A stretch of DNA of 64,000 nt from Syncephalastrum monosporum B8922 (Eukaryota; Mucoromycota; Mucoromycetes; Mucorales; Syncephalastraceae). Position 1 is the stretch's first letter. Each line of letters begins with the position of its first letter. The stretch lies in the NCBI GenBank assembly GCA_000697355.1, contig JNEN01001262.1, forward strand, positions 1-64,000, read 5' to 3'. The notes under the pieces are model-generated. The model was not told the DNA's origin. It worked only from the letters and a program-made list of their open reading frames with translations, and did not search any database. Positions 21,813 through 34,063 of the stretch are shown piece by piece. A program made the translations under genes and the position numbers.

Positions 21813-24052
21813 ATGATTGCTACAGCTCATTCGGAACCTGGGCTCATTGACAAGAAAAAGACACGTAGTCGGTCGTCCTTACGGAGTATGTCTGCGTCCA
21901 CCGTCACGGTTGCGCCTTCGTCCTCGACGCCTGTGCCGATCCACCGCAACTCGCTGGCACCGCACTCGCCTCCGCCCCCTATGCCCTCAGCACCGGCCTC
22001 GCCTCTGCTCTCCTCTCGCCGCTCCTCGACCCAGACCGGCGGCAGCGAAAGCCCTCCCAAGTCGCTTTCCGCCCAATCCTCGCGTACCACCTTGAAGAAC
22101 GAATATAAGCGCAACGCTGATTTTCATGCACTCTTTCGGAGCGTGCCCGAGTCCGACCGTTTGCTCAATGGTATGCCAAGCATACAAGCCCAGCTGCCAA
22201 GCTCACACAAGAGAAAAAAAAATCATAACCGAATAACCCCGCTTTCTACTCTCGTACAGATTACGGCTGTGCCCTCCAGAAGGAGATCCTGCTCCAAGGA
22301 CGCATGTATATCTCGGAGGATCATATATGTTTCAATGCAAAAATCTTTGGCTGGGTCACCAACGTAAGATTTTCTCTCTCTTTTTTTTTTTTTTTAGTCG
22401 AGAAATTGATCCATCTCGCATCTTTGCATAGCTCGTCGTCGCCTTTGCTGAAATCACCGATATTGAGAAGCGCACCACTGCTATATTTATCCCTAATGCA
22501 ATTCAGATCACGACAACCCAAGCAAAGGTAAAAGAACAAAAAAAGCAGACGCATCTAATTCTATAGATTGAGACTCACCGATGTGCTACCTAGTATTTCT
22601 TTGCTTCGTTCTTGTCGCGCGATCAAGCCTATGAACAAATTGTACGTCTATGGAAACTTCACGGCGGTGGATCGGCCGAGGGCAACGCGTCCAGTCTGAC
22701 GATGGTTCCAAGCACCTCCAATGAAAACGAGGACGACGACCGCCAGTCTCTGACCTCAGCCGACGACTCGTATGATTCCCAGTCCACGATCTCCGAGGAT
22801 GTCCAACCCAACGATTTGGATGACACCTTAAAACACCCTTCCGCCGCGTTCCTCAAACCGCCCATCACCGCTGCGCCGACGCCCCAGCTCACTGATCCGG
22901 TACAAGCGCCTGTGGTGACCGAATGCACCTGCATCACCGAACACTATACGCAGACCGTGATGGACCAGACTTACGCCGGCACACTCGATTCCATCTACAA
23001 GCTCCTCTGCCACAGCCCCTTCTTGCAGGGGTTCCTGACAGACGTGGAAAAGAACACGGATGTGCAGATCGGTGCATGGGACGGAGACATGACCCGCCAG
23101 ATCACATATACCAAACGCCTCACTGGGTCGATTGGACCGCGTCAGACCAAATGCGTTCTGCGCGAACGCGTGCATCATCTGGACCCTGACCACTCCATCA
23201 CCCTGGATACCACCACGCAGACACCGGACGTGCCTTCGGGCAGCAATTTTTGCGTACGCACGCGCATCTGTCTTATGCGTGCCGGCCACGGCCAGGTGCG
23301 TGTGCTTGTTACTGTTAATGTCGATTTCACAAAATCGTCCTGGTTGAAATGTAAGTGTGCTTTCGCATATTATTACGATAGAGTACATGCTTTTCTCACA
23401 AACGAACGAATCCATAGCAACGATTGAACGGGCATCCATCGACGGACAGACCAATTATTACAAGGCGCTGGATCTAGCTGTGCGGGATCATATGCAGATC
23501 GGCACAAAGGAGATCAAGCCCCACGGGGAACACTTGAAAAAACAGCACCGGCGCAAGCGACGGAGTCGGCAACAGCCCCATCGGCGCACCCTGTCACATC
23601 ACGAACAGGAGCGACGGACCAAGTCGGCCTACGACGCGTTTCTCGAGACGTTCTCGGCCGGTGCGGCGGCAGGGGCGCAATGGGTGCTCAACAATTCGCG
23701 CAGCGGGCCAAGCACAGGCCAGATCACGGCCGTGTGTATGCTCCTGATGGTTTGCATCAACCTGTTCATGGCCGTCAAGCTCGCGAATGTCACTCGCGAG
23801 CTGAGGCAGGCCGATAGCACGGTGATGAGTAGAAACTATGCGTACCCAACGTCCAAGGTGGCAGCCGAGCCTACCTACGACGATGCGTCGTGGGACCAGC
23901 AGTCGGATCTGCTGTGGCGGCGCCTCGAGGCCACGGAGGGAAGCACGTCCCAGCGCATTCATGAGTTGGAGCAGATGATCCACCATGCGGGAAGCACTGC
24001 TAGCCAGCTATCCCATTCCGCTCAGCGCCAGCGCGAGCAGCAGCATCAGTAA
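21813..24052 (+). CDS. GRAM-VASt sterol-transfer protein (Lam/Ysp/Aster type)
   Basis: Five exons (21813-22170, 22260-22363, 22432-22527, 22594-23350, 23418-24052) give 649 residues. The first ~115 residues are Ser/Pro-rich and disordered. A GRAM domain follows (about 95-215: NADFHALFRSVPESDRLL, then GRMYISEDHICFNAKIFGW). An acidic linker leads to a VASt/StART-like domain (about 320-490, with YAGTLDSIYKLL and TKRLTGSIGPRQ). A single transmembrane helix (about 540-560) lies near the C-terminus, followed by a coiled-coil-like end. This is the layout of ER-anchored Lam/Ysp proteins and animal GRAMD1 (Aster), which move sterol between ER and plasma membrane at contact sites. I start at ATG 21813; the open frame extends upstream, but that part is a low-complexity CT-rich leader. 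Confidence 0.92.
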
Positions 24053-25917
24053 TAAAGTTTTGATTCATTTTTTACATTTATATGGCAGCATTCCGCATAT
24101 CTGTATGTGTCTGTGAAGTCTGTAGGGTATTAGGATATGGATGAGTGAGCATTACTGCATGCGTAAGACGGGATACACGAGCGAAGCACTCTGTTTCACA
24201 TGCAAGGACTTGGAGATAATGGAGCAAATCCCAGAAGTATCTTGTTGGGGGCGGGGGTCCAATGATTCATGCAAGGGGTGGGGAACGTTCGTGCCGCATG
24301 ATCGTCCGTCCAACCATTCTAGACGCTAGTGCTTAGCTGATAGTTTGCTTACAAAGCCGCAACACGCTTGTTATTTCTGCTATTCTGCGTGCCCCTGCAT
24401 GATGAAATAAGACACAGAGTTTCGGCATAAAGCAAGAATGAGAGTAGAATTTAACTAATCAGGTCTCTGATGGAAGGGATGATCCAAAGTTACTTTTCTT
24501 TCTCACGTCCAAAGCACATGGAAAACTTAAACTCATTTTTCCTTGCATCCTTCGTAACCCTGTTGGCTTCTCCTGTACGATTGTTGCTCAATCCTACCTG
24601 CATATGCTAAAGTTTCTTTGAGCGATAGAAAAACGATACACAGTACTGAATGTCGTAAATCAAAACTTCATTATGAATATGATAAACATTTTGGTAGCTG
24701 GATGAGCTATCGCTAAACTCTCGGGCATTGCTGACATATACGGCAATATATTAAATTAGTTCCGGTCCAACTGATATCTCAGTTTCTATTCTTCTTTGAT
24801 GCGTCCTGTCGCAGCAATATAGAATCCGGCAGATACGTATTTGAGATGCTTATAGAGTATATTGCGTTTATTACGTTTGTACATTGCGTAATATCCTCAG
24901 CTTGTATCAAGTTCGCTCGCAGGTGTGACGGTGGACAGTGTATTTGGATAGCACCATCAGCAAGAATGCCACCTACCATCAGTATATCGATTACCAAAAT
25001 ACCCTCTCAACTGCCTGGCCGGCGTTTTCGCATCTTGTCAACGTCTTGATCGGCGCCCCTGTATCCGAAATATTTAATCAAATACGCATCCGCTGCGGAC
25101 CCTGGTAAACGTGCGCGTGTGTCTCCCCCCCCCCCCCGACTTGATGCCATTCAGGATTGTAGTGGATCTAAGTAGTGATATTGGCTGATCTTGTCACACT
25201 GACATGGCTGGTATTATAAGCGACATGACGGAGGTTGAAATCTTCTCGACTTGCCCAACTCGCGGTGGACTATGGCTAAGAGAAGCACCAGTAAGTGGAT
25301 AGATTGTACCTTCTTTTATATTTTTTTAACAGTAAGGAGGGGTCTGATGAGAGATATAGCCAGTGATCTTTCAAGGTTTCAGTAGAGTAACAAGTTTTGC
25401 GCTATTACCAGTATTCCGTATGTTTATGATTACCATCATAAAGATCATTGTGTCTTACAAGACGCTCTGTTGCCCAAGAAGAGTATATGTGTAATCAAGA
25501 GAATGACAGGCAGTAGCGTGCATGGAAAAGGGACATTTGTGTATGTGACACCAACGAATCTCGGCCTAATCCAAATAGCGGGAAGCAAAAGGTCCGCTTG
25601 ATGCAGGCAATGGAAAAGCAGGGGGAAGTAGAATATAGAAAAGTAGGGGTTGCGGGTTACCCAATCGATATATTATTGATACAGAATAGCTGCGATAACA
25701 TCATCAGCTCTTTTGACACGGAAGATCCTTGTCGTTATTCATATCCTATAACGGTGGCATGCGGATATTTGCTATGTAGCACAAGACGTCGTGCTTTGTC
25801 GGTTCACAGAGGCACACCACCTCATATGTGGCCCGACAGGCCCGAAATTCCGCACTGGGTCGTAGCGGCACACTCAGTTCCTAACACTCTCCTCTCTTCC
25901 TCTTTTCATTTGTTGTC
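24053..25917. other. Gene-free interval before the YTP1-like gene
   Basis: 1.87 kb of AT-rich spacer. Only short frames are open and none resembles a known protein. There is a run of about 14 C residues at 25124-25137. The last 100 bases are a CT-rich leader of the next gene. Confidence 0.5.
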
Positions 25918-27572
25918 ATGGATGAGCATGAACATGAGCATGGCGCAACAGGACATAGCCACAATCTGGATCCGTCCGTGTTTAGCTCCAGCGCAGCGAC
26001 CGACGAACCGATTGGCTTTGTAATGGCCCTGCACATCACCTTCATGGTCGTAGGCAAGTAGAATTCAATACAAGATAACATTGCCACTGACCCGTGCGAC
26101 AGCGTTTGGCTTCCTTTACCCGCTCGGCATGGTGCTGGGTCTGGCCAAGAATCGATGGCATGTACCTGTGCAGATCCTGGCCACCGCCCTCTTTGTAGTG
26201 GGCTACTTTTTGGCACACGCTCACGGCGGACGCAATTATGTAAGTGCATCCATGTGCATGTACATGGACCACTCACTTATTTATCTATATACTCCTGTAG
26301 GAGCCTCATATTGCGCACCGCTGGTTTGCTTCGATTGTGATTTGGACAGTGATAGGCCAGCTCGTGGTAGGTGGCTACCTTAAACTGCATATGGAGCGCG
26401 GCATCCACGGCAAGGTGCGGCCCTTCTTTGTACGCTTCCACAAGGCCCTGGGTATCTTAATTCCCATCCTGGGATACACACAAATCCTGCTGGGTGTCAT
26501 TGCCAGTGTCGGTTTCTGCTATGGAGGTAATTTCATCTTGACAAGCGCCGACGCGTAGAGAGACACATACCTGAGTTCAATAAGCTTACATGGTTCCGTT
26601 TCAGAATCGACCGGACAGTGCCTCGCCCATTTCATCATGGGCTCCTCCTTTGTCGGCTACGGTATTGTCTATCTCCTGTCGCTGCGCGTGGGCGGGCCCT
26701 GGCTCTTGCGACAAGGCCGAAGCCAAGAGTTCTACGACAGCTGGGTGATCATGCTCTGGGGTATCGTCAACACCTTTACTGAGCACAGGTGAGGATCCAA
26801 AAAAAAAAAAAAAAGAGACGTGTTAGCATGAGAGCCAGCGCTAAAGATGGGATGATAGATGGGGCCAGCCATGGAACCACGGTGACTATCAACACACATC
26901 GATGGGTATTATCTGGTGGATTGCAGGCTTAGTGGGCATCGTGCTGAGCCGAAATGGCAAGCGCTCCGTCGTGCCCGCCATTCTGATCATGTTGACCGCG
27001 GTAGCCTTCCAGGGCCACGCCCAGCACGTCGCCAACAGCGGCCAAATCCACTCCTACTTTGGCTACATGCTCATGGCGGGCGGTATGAGTCGCATCATTG
27101 AGATCTGCTTTATCTGGAAGGAGGGCGACTTCTCCATCTCGCCTTGGCAGTATATTCCTCCTTTGGTAAGTGCACGTGTTCCGCAAGAAATGGCTCGGAT
27201 ATAGACTAAGTGCCTGGATAGACCCTGATCTTATCCGGTCTGCTTTTCATGGGCTCCACCGAGGAGCAACTCGCCTACCTCAACGTGAGCGGCATCGATG
27301 TATCCTCGTACAGCAACGTGCTGCTCTCGTTTGGCTTTGCCATCTTTCTGTTTGCGTTGCTGCTGATCTTGCTCTGGGAGCGTCTGACGCATTACACCCC
27401 CGACGGCCGGACGCACGCGGCACCGACCGGCACGTACAGCGAACTGCCGACCCATCAGCAGAACCAAAGCGATACGCTGCACGATGCAGGCTCAGACTTT
27501 TTAGAGGACGATGACGATGATAGCGACGCGATGGAGCTCAAGACCACGCGTGTCGGCAACGGCCACTTGTAA
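25918..27572 (+). CDS. YTP1: YTP1-like polytopic membrane protein
   Basis: Six exons (25918-26053, 26103-26239, 26301-26526, 26605-26788, 26859-27165, 27222-27572) give 446 residues. The N-terminus is His/acidic (DEHEHEHG). About ten hydrophobic helices follow, with conserved His and Gly near the membrane faces (LAHAHGG, EPHIAHRWFASI, FHKALGILIPILGY, and later WGQPWNHGD and GHAQHV). This matches the fungal DUF2427/Ytp1 family, whose first half resembles cytochrome b561 helices. The molecular role is not established. The tail is hydrophilic and acidic (EDDDDDSD). Intron 1 has a GC donor (TAG/GCAAGT); only that choice keeps phase and the AFGFLYPLG helix. It ends 157 bp before PDCD7, in the same direction. 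Confidence 0.88.
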
Positions 27573-27729
27573 ATCAGATTATTTCCCTTTCCCATCCCAT
27601 CATACACAGACACCACACACACACACTCCACACGCCCCAAACTCAAAATTGAATGTTATCTTTTCTGCATTTTATTACGAAATAATACACTCCTACACGC
27701 ACTCACGCACCAAGTTCCCCCATGTCCCA

Positions 27730-28757
27730 ATGAAACCCGTTTGCATTTCGCGGTTCAGAAAAGATCTCGCCACTGTCTCGAAAGAGTTGCACCGCTTGAA
27801 GGGACTACCAGACGAGGCGTTGCTGCGCGACCCCGATCAGGTGAATGCTTCGATGGTAATGCCAAAAAAGAAAAAAAAGAAGTGGGACGCGATCAGACGG
27901 CTTGATCTCACATGCAAAACTCAAGGCACGTCTGGAGACCTTACTGAAAAGGTGCAGTGATCGTGATTACCTCGATCGGGTCAAGATGAAGTTGCGCAAG
28001 TTGGCCAAACGCAAGGTACCTGACTGAGCATACCTCTCATACATACGCATACGTTCGAGCTGATTTTTTCTCTTTTTCTTTTAATTAGGCATGGCGGAAG
28101 CGCCGTCCGGCCAACCGAGAGAAAAGAGAAGCTCAAATGTGTGCGCGTCGAGAAAGACTACACCAGGACATCGACCGGTGGCAGCAAGCAGAACGCGAGC
28201 GCGATCGAGAAGCCACGCAAGCGCAAGCACGTGCCAAGGAGCGTCGGCAGCAGAAGGGTAAGGCAGCCCCCGTCAAGGATGAGGCTCAGCATCTGGCGCG
28301 TCTCGTGGATGCCCTGACCCGTCTGCGCCAGTTACGACGGAAACGCTTAGAGGCCAAAGGTAGACATGAGAAGGGAGTATGACCTCTTGGTTTCTGATGC
28401 GCCCCCACCCCACCTTCCTCTGTAGGTCACTTTTTCCCCGAAGAAGGCAACACGTTTTTCGATCAGGTCAAGGCGTCGGTGGCCCAGGACGAGGAGCAAG
28501 TAGAGCACAAGTCAGACGAGACACGTGAAACAGCAGCTCAAACATATGTGCATCCGGAAGACCACTGGCAATCGATAGACTTGGACAAGGCGGCGTATGC
28601 ACACTGGACGCAGGGCTGCCAGGACGTCGAAAGCCTGAGGAGGATCCGGACCCAGTGGGATTGCTTCCTCAGTCGAGACGGCACGCGTATCCCACCTACC
28701 TGGGTACCGCCTGCACCGCCCGCGAGCGCAGCCTGGGCAGCCTACCTCCATCCTTAA
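27730..28757 (+). CDS. PDCD7: PDCD7 / U11-59K minor-spliceosome protein
   Basis: Four exons (27730-27855, 27926-28015, 28089-28359, 28426-28757) give 272 residues. The centre is a long basic helix (RERLHQDIDRWQQAERERDR and following). The C-terminal block is diagnostic: HFFPEEGNTFFDQVKA-type sequence, then LRRIRTQWDCFL...PPTWVPPAPPASAAWAAYL. This aligns with the end of human PDCD7 (IRxxWDxYL, then P-x-GWVxPPxPSxxxWA). PDCD7 is the 59K protein of the U11/U12 di-snRNP. With 65K and 48K it helps the minor spliceosome recognise U12-type introns. Its presence implies a working minor spliceosome in this fungus. The 3' end lies only 18 bp from the Misato stop on the other strand. Confidence 0.85.
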
Positions 28758-28775
28758 AATGTACAACGCGACGCT

Positions 28776-30838
28776 TTATTCCATGGTGGTGTCGTTCTCA
28801 TATACATCGGCGAGCCGGAGGAGCACCTCGCGTGCCTCATCCATGTCTTCCTGTGCCAAGCCATAGTCGCCCTCAGTATACTCGTGCAGCTGTCGAAGCG
28901 AGATACGTTTTAGACCTTGTTCAAGATGGTGCAATTCGGGACACAGAGCCGAGCTGGTGTACAACCGAGTCAGGATCGGCAGCTGGCTCGGCGAAGATGC
29001 GTTGGGTGTTTCGGAGACATAGCCGTCCGTGTCCAGAGCGGGACTGAAGAAACGTGGATACGAGTCGGGCAACGGATATGCGTTGTCTTGCAAGACGTTT
29101 CTAGAAACGAGAAAATAAAGGGGGGACGTCTCGAGATGTCAAGATGGGTATACTCAAGGGGGAGGGGCTTCCACTTACGGCTCGGCGAGAGGGAATGTGT
29201 TATAGATGGCCTGGAGATAGTCGAAGGTGTTATGGTCTTGTGGGAGACCGCGGACGATCACGTCTTCGGCAAACAGTTCCGGTGCCGGAGGACCCTAGAA
29301 CGGTGTTAAATGAGGAGCATTTGTCTTGGTAAGGTATTACCGCTTCTCGTTCAGACAGCGGCAGTAGTGGTACAAGCGGCTTGGTGTCTGCGACGGTGGC
29401 GGCAAGACCCCGCTGAAGGATGGGTAACGGAAAGGCAATAGAGAGGCCAGAGACGGGAGAATTGCCCTGCGGGTTGAGCTTGCTAGTCACGTCTGCCATC
29501 GTGAAGGGATGGGTCTTGAGCCTGGTCGAGGTCAGCCTAAGACAAAGGAATGCTAATCGACTTGCCTGTAGTTGAGCGACACAGTCTCAATGGCAGCAGC
29601 AAGGATGGCGCTCGTGTGGTACAAAAGTTGACTCTTCCAGGGTGTTAGTTATCGTCAACGTACAAGAGGCTCAACTTACATTAGCGTGAATATATGGTAC
29701 ATGCTTCAGTTGCTGTGATGTGGGTGTGTAGAGCGGGACATAGGTTGTGCTGTGTTCAGAAAGACGAGCCATGCTAAGGGCGCGATTGAGGAGTACTTTA
29801 TGTCGCTTTTGCTGCTTATCATAAGTCATCTCAAATAGAACACTCCTGTCTCTGGACTTACTTCGCTCAATTGCTGCTGCTGCTGCTGGATGGCAAACGT
29901 GAGCACGGGTGTCTTTGGATATTCTTCGCGGAGGGCGTATAAAAAGCCTTCGGTAAAGCCACCAAAAGCATCGTCAATACCCGTCAGCACTTGAAAGCCC
30001 TGTCTAGTGGATGAGACGCTGTGTCTTAGCAGGAGGACAGAAGCTCACCTGCAGGTTGTCACAATCCTCGGCGAAAAAGCGGAAAGCATCGTCGAAGGTT
30101 TCCTCTTGCTAGTATTACGTGAGTATCTATGCAAAAATTGCAAATTATGCATACTCACTCGATCAAAGTCATGGTAAGATTGACGGCCGACAGTGTAAGT
30201 GTCGAAAGGGGCGATGGTATCTTCCTTGTGGTGGGTGGTGATGGTATTCATGGAGCGCGGGTGGTAGTAGATGCGGTTATAGTCCGACCAGGCCTGGATA
30301 GAAGCGTCATCGATCTGAAGCGCTGCGTCCGGGTCGACCTCGAGCTGGTCGAGGTGCTCCTGGTAAGCATGCTTTGGATACTGCGGTGCTACGACCGTGT
30401 TGGTGCCTTGGTCCCATGTGGATGATACTGACGACTCGGTGGTCTCAAATAGACGGTTGTACTTTTGTAGCGAGCCAAAGCCGCCTATGAAAGACTGTGA
30501 ATAGCAAATCAAAGAGATTATCTTCCTTACCCTTCAAGTCATAGACAAGAGCGCGTGGTGTATATGTCTCGGTACCCTATGGAAGTGATCAATAAGGCGA
30601 TCGGGTGGATTATAGAGATTATGCTGTACCGTGGCCGTCATGCCTGCACGGTAGAGCACATCGTGCTCGATCGATCGCGTGTCAGCCGGAGCATTGCCAT
30701 AAGTGAAGTATGCTTCCTGTTACATGACTCAGTATTTTAATAGCATATAAAAGAACTATTGTAAACCTGAGTGTTCCAAAAGTGCGTGCCCACATAGTTG
30801 GCTAGAGTGCCAAATTGAAGGGTGATAACCTCGCGCAT
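28776..30838 (-). CDS. DML1: Misato/Dml1, tubulin-like mitochondrial inheritance factor
   Basis: Eleven exons on the minus strand: 30838-30767, 30716-30630, 30576-30531, 30484-30159, 30108-30049, 29999-29862, 29814-29680, 29633-29566, 29521-29341, 29294-29179 and 29100-28776. They join in phase to 517 residues. The N-terminus MREVITLQFGTLANYVGTHF is the Misato segment. The family block with FTYG, DVLYR, TPRALVYDLKGGFGSL and SYHDFDR follows. Then comes the tubulin-like part (GFQVLTGIDDAFGGF, and YPKTPVLTF). Dml1/Misato affects mitochondrial distribution and fusion; the animal protein also works with the CCT chaperonin in tubulin folding. Intron 8 has a GC donor (CAG/GCAAGT). The gene is divergent from the BLM10 relic and convergent with PDCD7. 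Confidence 0.94.
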
Positions 30839-31029
30839 GTCAAAACGTAGAAGAAAGGAGCAAGATAATTTTGGCCAATAAAACAATGTATTCCTGACCC
30901 GACTTCCATAAGCAGCAATGGTATGGCTAAAATACGTAAATGCAGACCGACGAGCACTTGTCCAGGAATCTCGTCGCACCCACAAATACAGTGTTTAATA
31001 TTTATCAATGACTGGTATCTGGTCATGCA

Positions 31030-31578
31030 CTTCTCTTAGCTTTGCAAGGGTATCATCCAGACATAAACTTTCTGACGAAATACAATTTTCTAGGTGAAGA
31101 CGAGTCAGTTGTTGCCATGGATGCGAGCCATATTGTGCAGATCATGGAAGTAAGTAGCGACATGCTCCTTTATAAACCGGTCGAGGTATGTCAAGATATT
31201 AAAGGCTGTAATGAACGAAGCTGACGTATCCTACCTTATTCTATTTCATTTTCCTAGGTGAGACAAATGGCTGCGGTGACGCTCGGCGGTTTGGTTCGAT
31301 GCTCGCAGCGAGATGCCATCCAATCCGTCCATGAACGCGAACATCTTGTGTTTGCTCGCCACTTGCATCTCGGGTCCCGCAGAAATTCAGGTAAATAGAA
31401 AATGGAAGGAATGGTTTTGTATCATGGATTTCAATGAAGGAGCAGGCGACGGTACGCAAGACCTTTCAGACTTTAAGAGAACGCATTCAGACACATGGCG
31501 TGAGGAATGACAAAGTTTACTGAAGACCAACTTTACGTCCTGAATGACATGCTGATTTCGCCTTCCTATTACGCGTAA
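31030..31578 (+). pseudogene. BLM10: BLM10/PA200 proteasome activator, broken 3' end
   Basis: Fragments of the C-terminal part of Blm10/PSME4 are recognisable in three frames. The first is MLLYKPVE, then a 72-nt GT-AG intron (31186-31257), then VRQMAAVTLGGLVRCSQRDA, the family's HEAT-repeat block. The last ~35 codons of the family follow: TVRKTF, FKRTHSDTW, and a final block ending LISPSYYA plus stop (31576-31578), which parallels the conserved CYYA carboxyl end that enters the proteasome. One base is missing between the first two pieces and one before the last, and a stretch of roughly 80 codons between the HEAT block and this end is absent. No upstream part of the ~2000-residue gene is in the window. 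The right inverted-repeat arm starts at its stop codon. Confidence 0.8.
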
Positions 31579-33195
31579 TGAATGCTTTCCAGAAAATAAA
31601 CATCATCTTTGCACAGGATATACTGTACATAGGTAGGTATGGCTATATCAGCGACACGTCTCCTTTGTACTTTCTCTATACTGTCATGCAAACATGGTGG
31701 ATGCAATCAGATAAGATATAAAGCGGTTCCATGTAAATGTGAGCTGCAGTATGCAGTGCTACGCGTGCGATACAGTTCGGTCATAGTAACGGAAGAGACG
31801 CTTCTAGATATACTAAACTTATCAGTACACTCTTCAGGCCGACCTTCGGTCGACATAGATTTGATAAGATACATTAGAAATTACACAATATAGAGCTTAT
31901 ATAATAAGGATTGAGGGTTCAGAGTTTAGTGATAAAAGCAGCTCTTTGCGATACCAACGAATGCACATAAGCATATGCTACTTGTTGTGCATTTATGCTA
32001 TCCGGCGTGGTGTCTCTTGTTGCATCTTCAGAATGTCTTGAAACAGATGCTAAACTCGCATGAGGATGCCACTGGAATCAAGGATGAGAACTGGAGACTG
32101 TTATAATGACAGAAGAGATTGCAAGACGCAACTGAGCTGGCACTTGGCTTAAGGAAGTTTAGTGTGCGCGTGTATACGTGTCGTCATGACTGGCGAAAAG
32201 GTGGGACTTCTTCTCCTTTGCAGCGCCTTCTTGTAGACCCTTTATTCAGTACTTCGACCTTTGTCTCCCTCAGACTTTAGAGCCTATGCTGTCTATATCA
32301 TATTGACATACTGTACAATACTGTACATGCATGCTGTCAACTGAAAAGATGTCTAGGGTTTTATTTACCATTGATCATTATCATTTGTCTATACTGTTTC
32401 TATACTAGAGGCTGCCGCTGGCGTTACCCAGGGATCACCGCGTGGAGGTCGCAGCCCGTGGATCCCCACCCTTATTACTTTATTAACTTGCCTGGACCTC
32501 AATTCCACTTCCGAAGAGACAACACATACATGCCAGTCCCGCATCCACTGCCAGCATGCCCTAAAGAGGGTGGCCTCACAGACATCAAGAAGTAGCAAAC
32601 CCCATCATACGTACGAAAGACAAGCAACACATACATGCCAGCCCCCGCATCCACTGCCAGCATGCCCTAAACAGGAAGACTCACAGACATTAAGACTCAC
32701 AAACATCATCATACTTACATACCAAAGACGCACACGTACATGCCAGACCCGCACCCACTGTCCGGCATGCCCTAAAGAGGTCGTGAACAGACGGTATGGG
32801 AAAGGGGCCCCCCCGCGAGGAAGGCGAAAAACCCATAGGAAAACAAAGGAAGTGGAAGAGGTATAAAGAAAAGGACACAGTCATCCAGACCGTTCTTTAT
32901 CGTCCATAGAACCTTTTGGATCCAGCAGCCTGGTCCTGTCTCGCGTGCGCGTGTGAGCGTGAGAGTCTTGCTGCGGAAATTCCTCTCTCTGTCTCTCTCT
33001 CTCTCTGTCTCTCTCTTTGTTTTTTTTTTTCCCTCATTATTTTTAAGTATAAAAAAGTATTCTACTTTGCGTTCTAGACCTTCTGGTTGCTTGCTGATGT
33101 GCTAGTTCGCAGAGTGTTTATAGAGATTTTTAACCGAAAGCAATGGATAGACAAAGATGATAATCAATGACGACACCATGTCATGAGAAGATTAA
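31573..33195 (+). repeat. Right arm of the 1.6 kb inverted repeat
   Basis: The plus strand here matches the minus strand of 1-1632. The match begins at GCGTAATGAATGC, where the TAA is the BLM10 relic's stop codon, and still holds at 33195, where the window's first base limits comparison. The two arms differ by substitutions and short indels, including in the minisatellite. I find no clear terminal inverted repeats or target duplication at the one visible boundary. The arms enclose about 30 kb of ordinary genes in opposite orientation. Confidence 0.85.
32528..32795 (+). repeat. Three-copy ~104-bp minisatellite inside the arm
   Basis: Each unit starts with CATGCCAG, then CCCGCATCCACTG and GCATGCCCTAAA, followed by a variable AC-rich half. 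Units begin near 32528, 32632 and 32738. The left arm carries the same three units (about 415-660, reverse orientation) with their own point changes, so the array predates the arm duplication. Confidence 0.75.
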
Positions 33196-34063
33196 GCAAA
33201 AGTTGATAAACAAAAGTGTTTTATTACCGCGTTCCCAATGTGTGGGTTTGCCGTCTTTCCGCGGAGCATGCCTACTCTTATGCGTCCGAGACCCAGCCAC
33301 ACCCCGTGTTATCAAACGCAAAAGAAATCAGACAGATGGCCTCATCCATAGGATAAAAATCCAACATACATCTTCCTCTTCTAATGACCTTGCCATCACT
33401 CTTACAATTTTTCTTACTCTCTGTTGGTGGAGGCAGTGGAACAGTCAATAACGAACTCCAGTTGTAATATGCTGTTGTAACACAGAATGTGGAAAGAACA
33501 AAGTTACAATGCAGATAACCCACTTCAGCTGTCAATGCGGCGGGGCGTGCCGATGTGTAACCCAGAGGTCATCCCATAATCGGTCTAAAGCTTTTCTGAC
33601 AAAAAAAAATAAAAAGATTCGCGTCTTCTTTGGATGAACTAGGCTGTCGTCAAGTTTTGATTAATCTTCTGTATGCGCGCAGTGGCAAGTTTTAAAGCGC
33701 AAAAGAATGGCTGATCAGCACAGGAAAATAATTCAGCTGTACTAGAAAGTAATAAGCAGGGTTTTGTCTGTTTAATTTCGCGTCCTTCAGGGCAGCGACA
33801 CTTTTTGAAACCGCAGCAGCTTTTTTTTACCGTTCACTTGGACAGAGACTCCCATGGACCGTAAAAGAATGTGATAGACACTTTTGCATGATTCTGATTG
33901 CATAGGAAAACGCGGACAACACCTTGAGGCAGTTTTTCTTTTCTTTTCAACTTTCCTTACCACCTACTAACGCACTCATGCTCTCCCCACTCCCTACCTC
34001 TCTCTCTCTCTCTCTTTATTTCGTATAAAATGGTTATGCTGACGCATATATCTGATTCCATAG
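33196..34063. other. Spacer between repeat arm and G-rich array
   Basis: About 0.87 kb with short frames only. It contains a CT microsatellite (33998-34015) just before the array and a TATAAAATGG string at about 34024. I see no recognisable gene. Confidence 0.45.
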
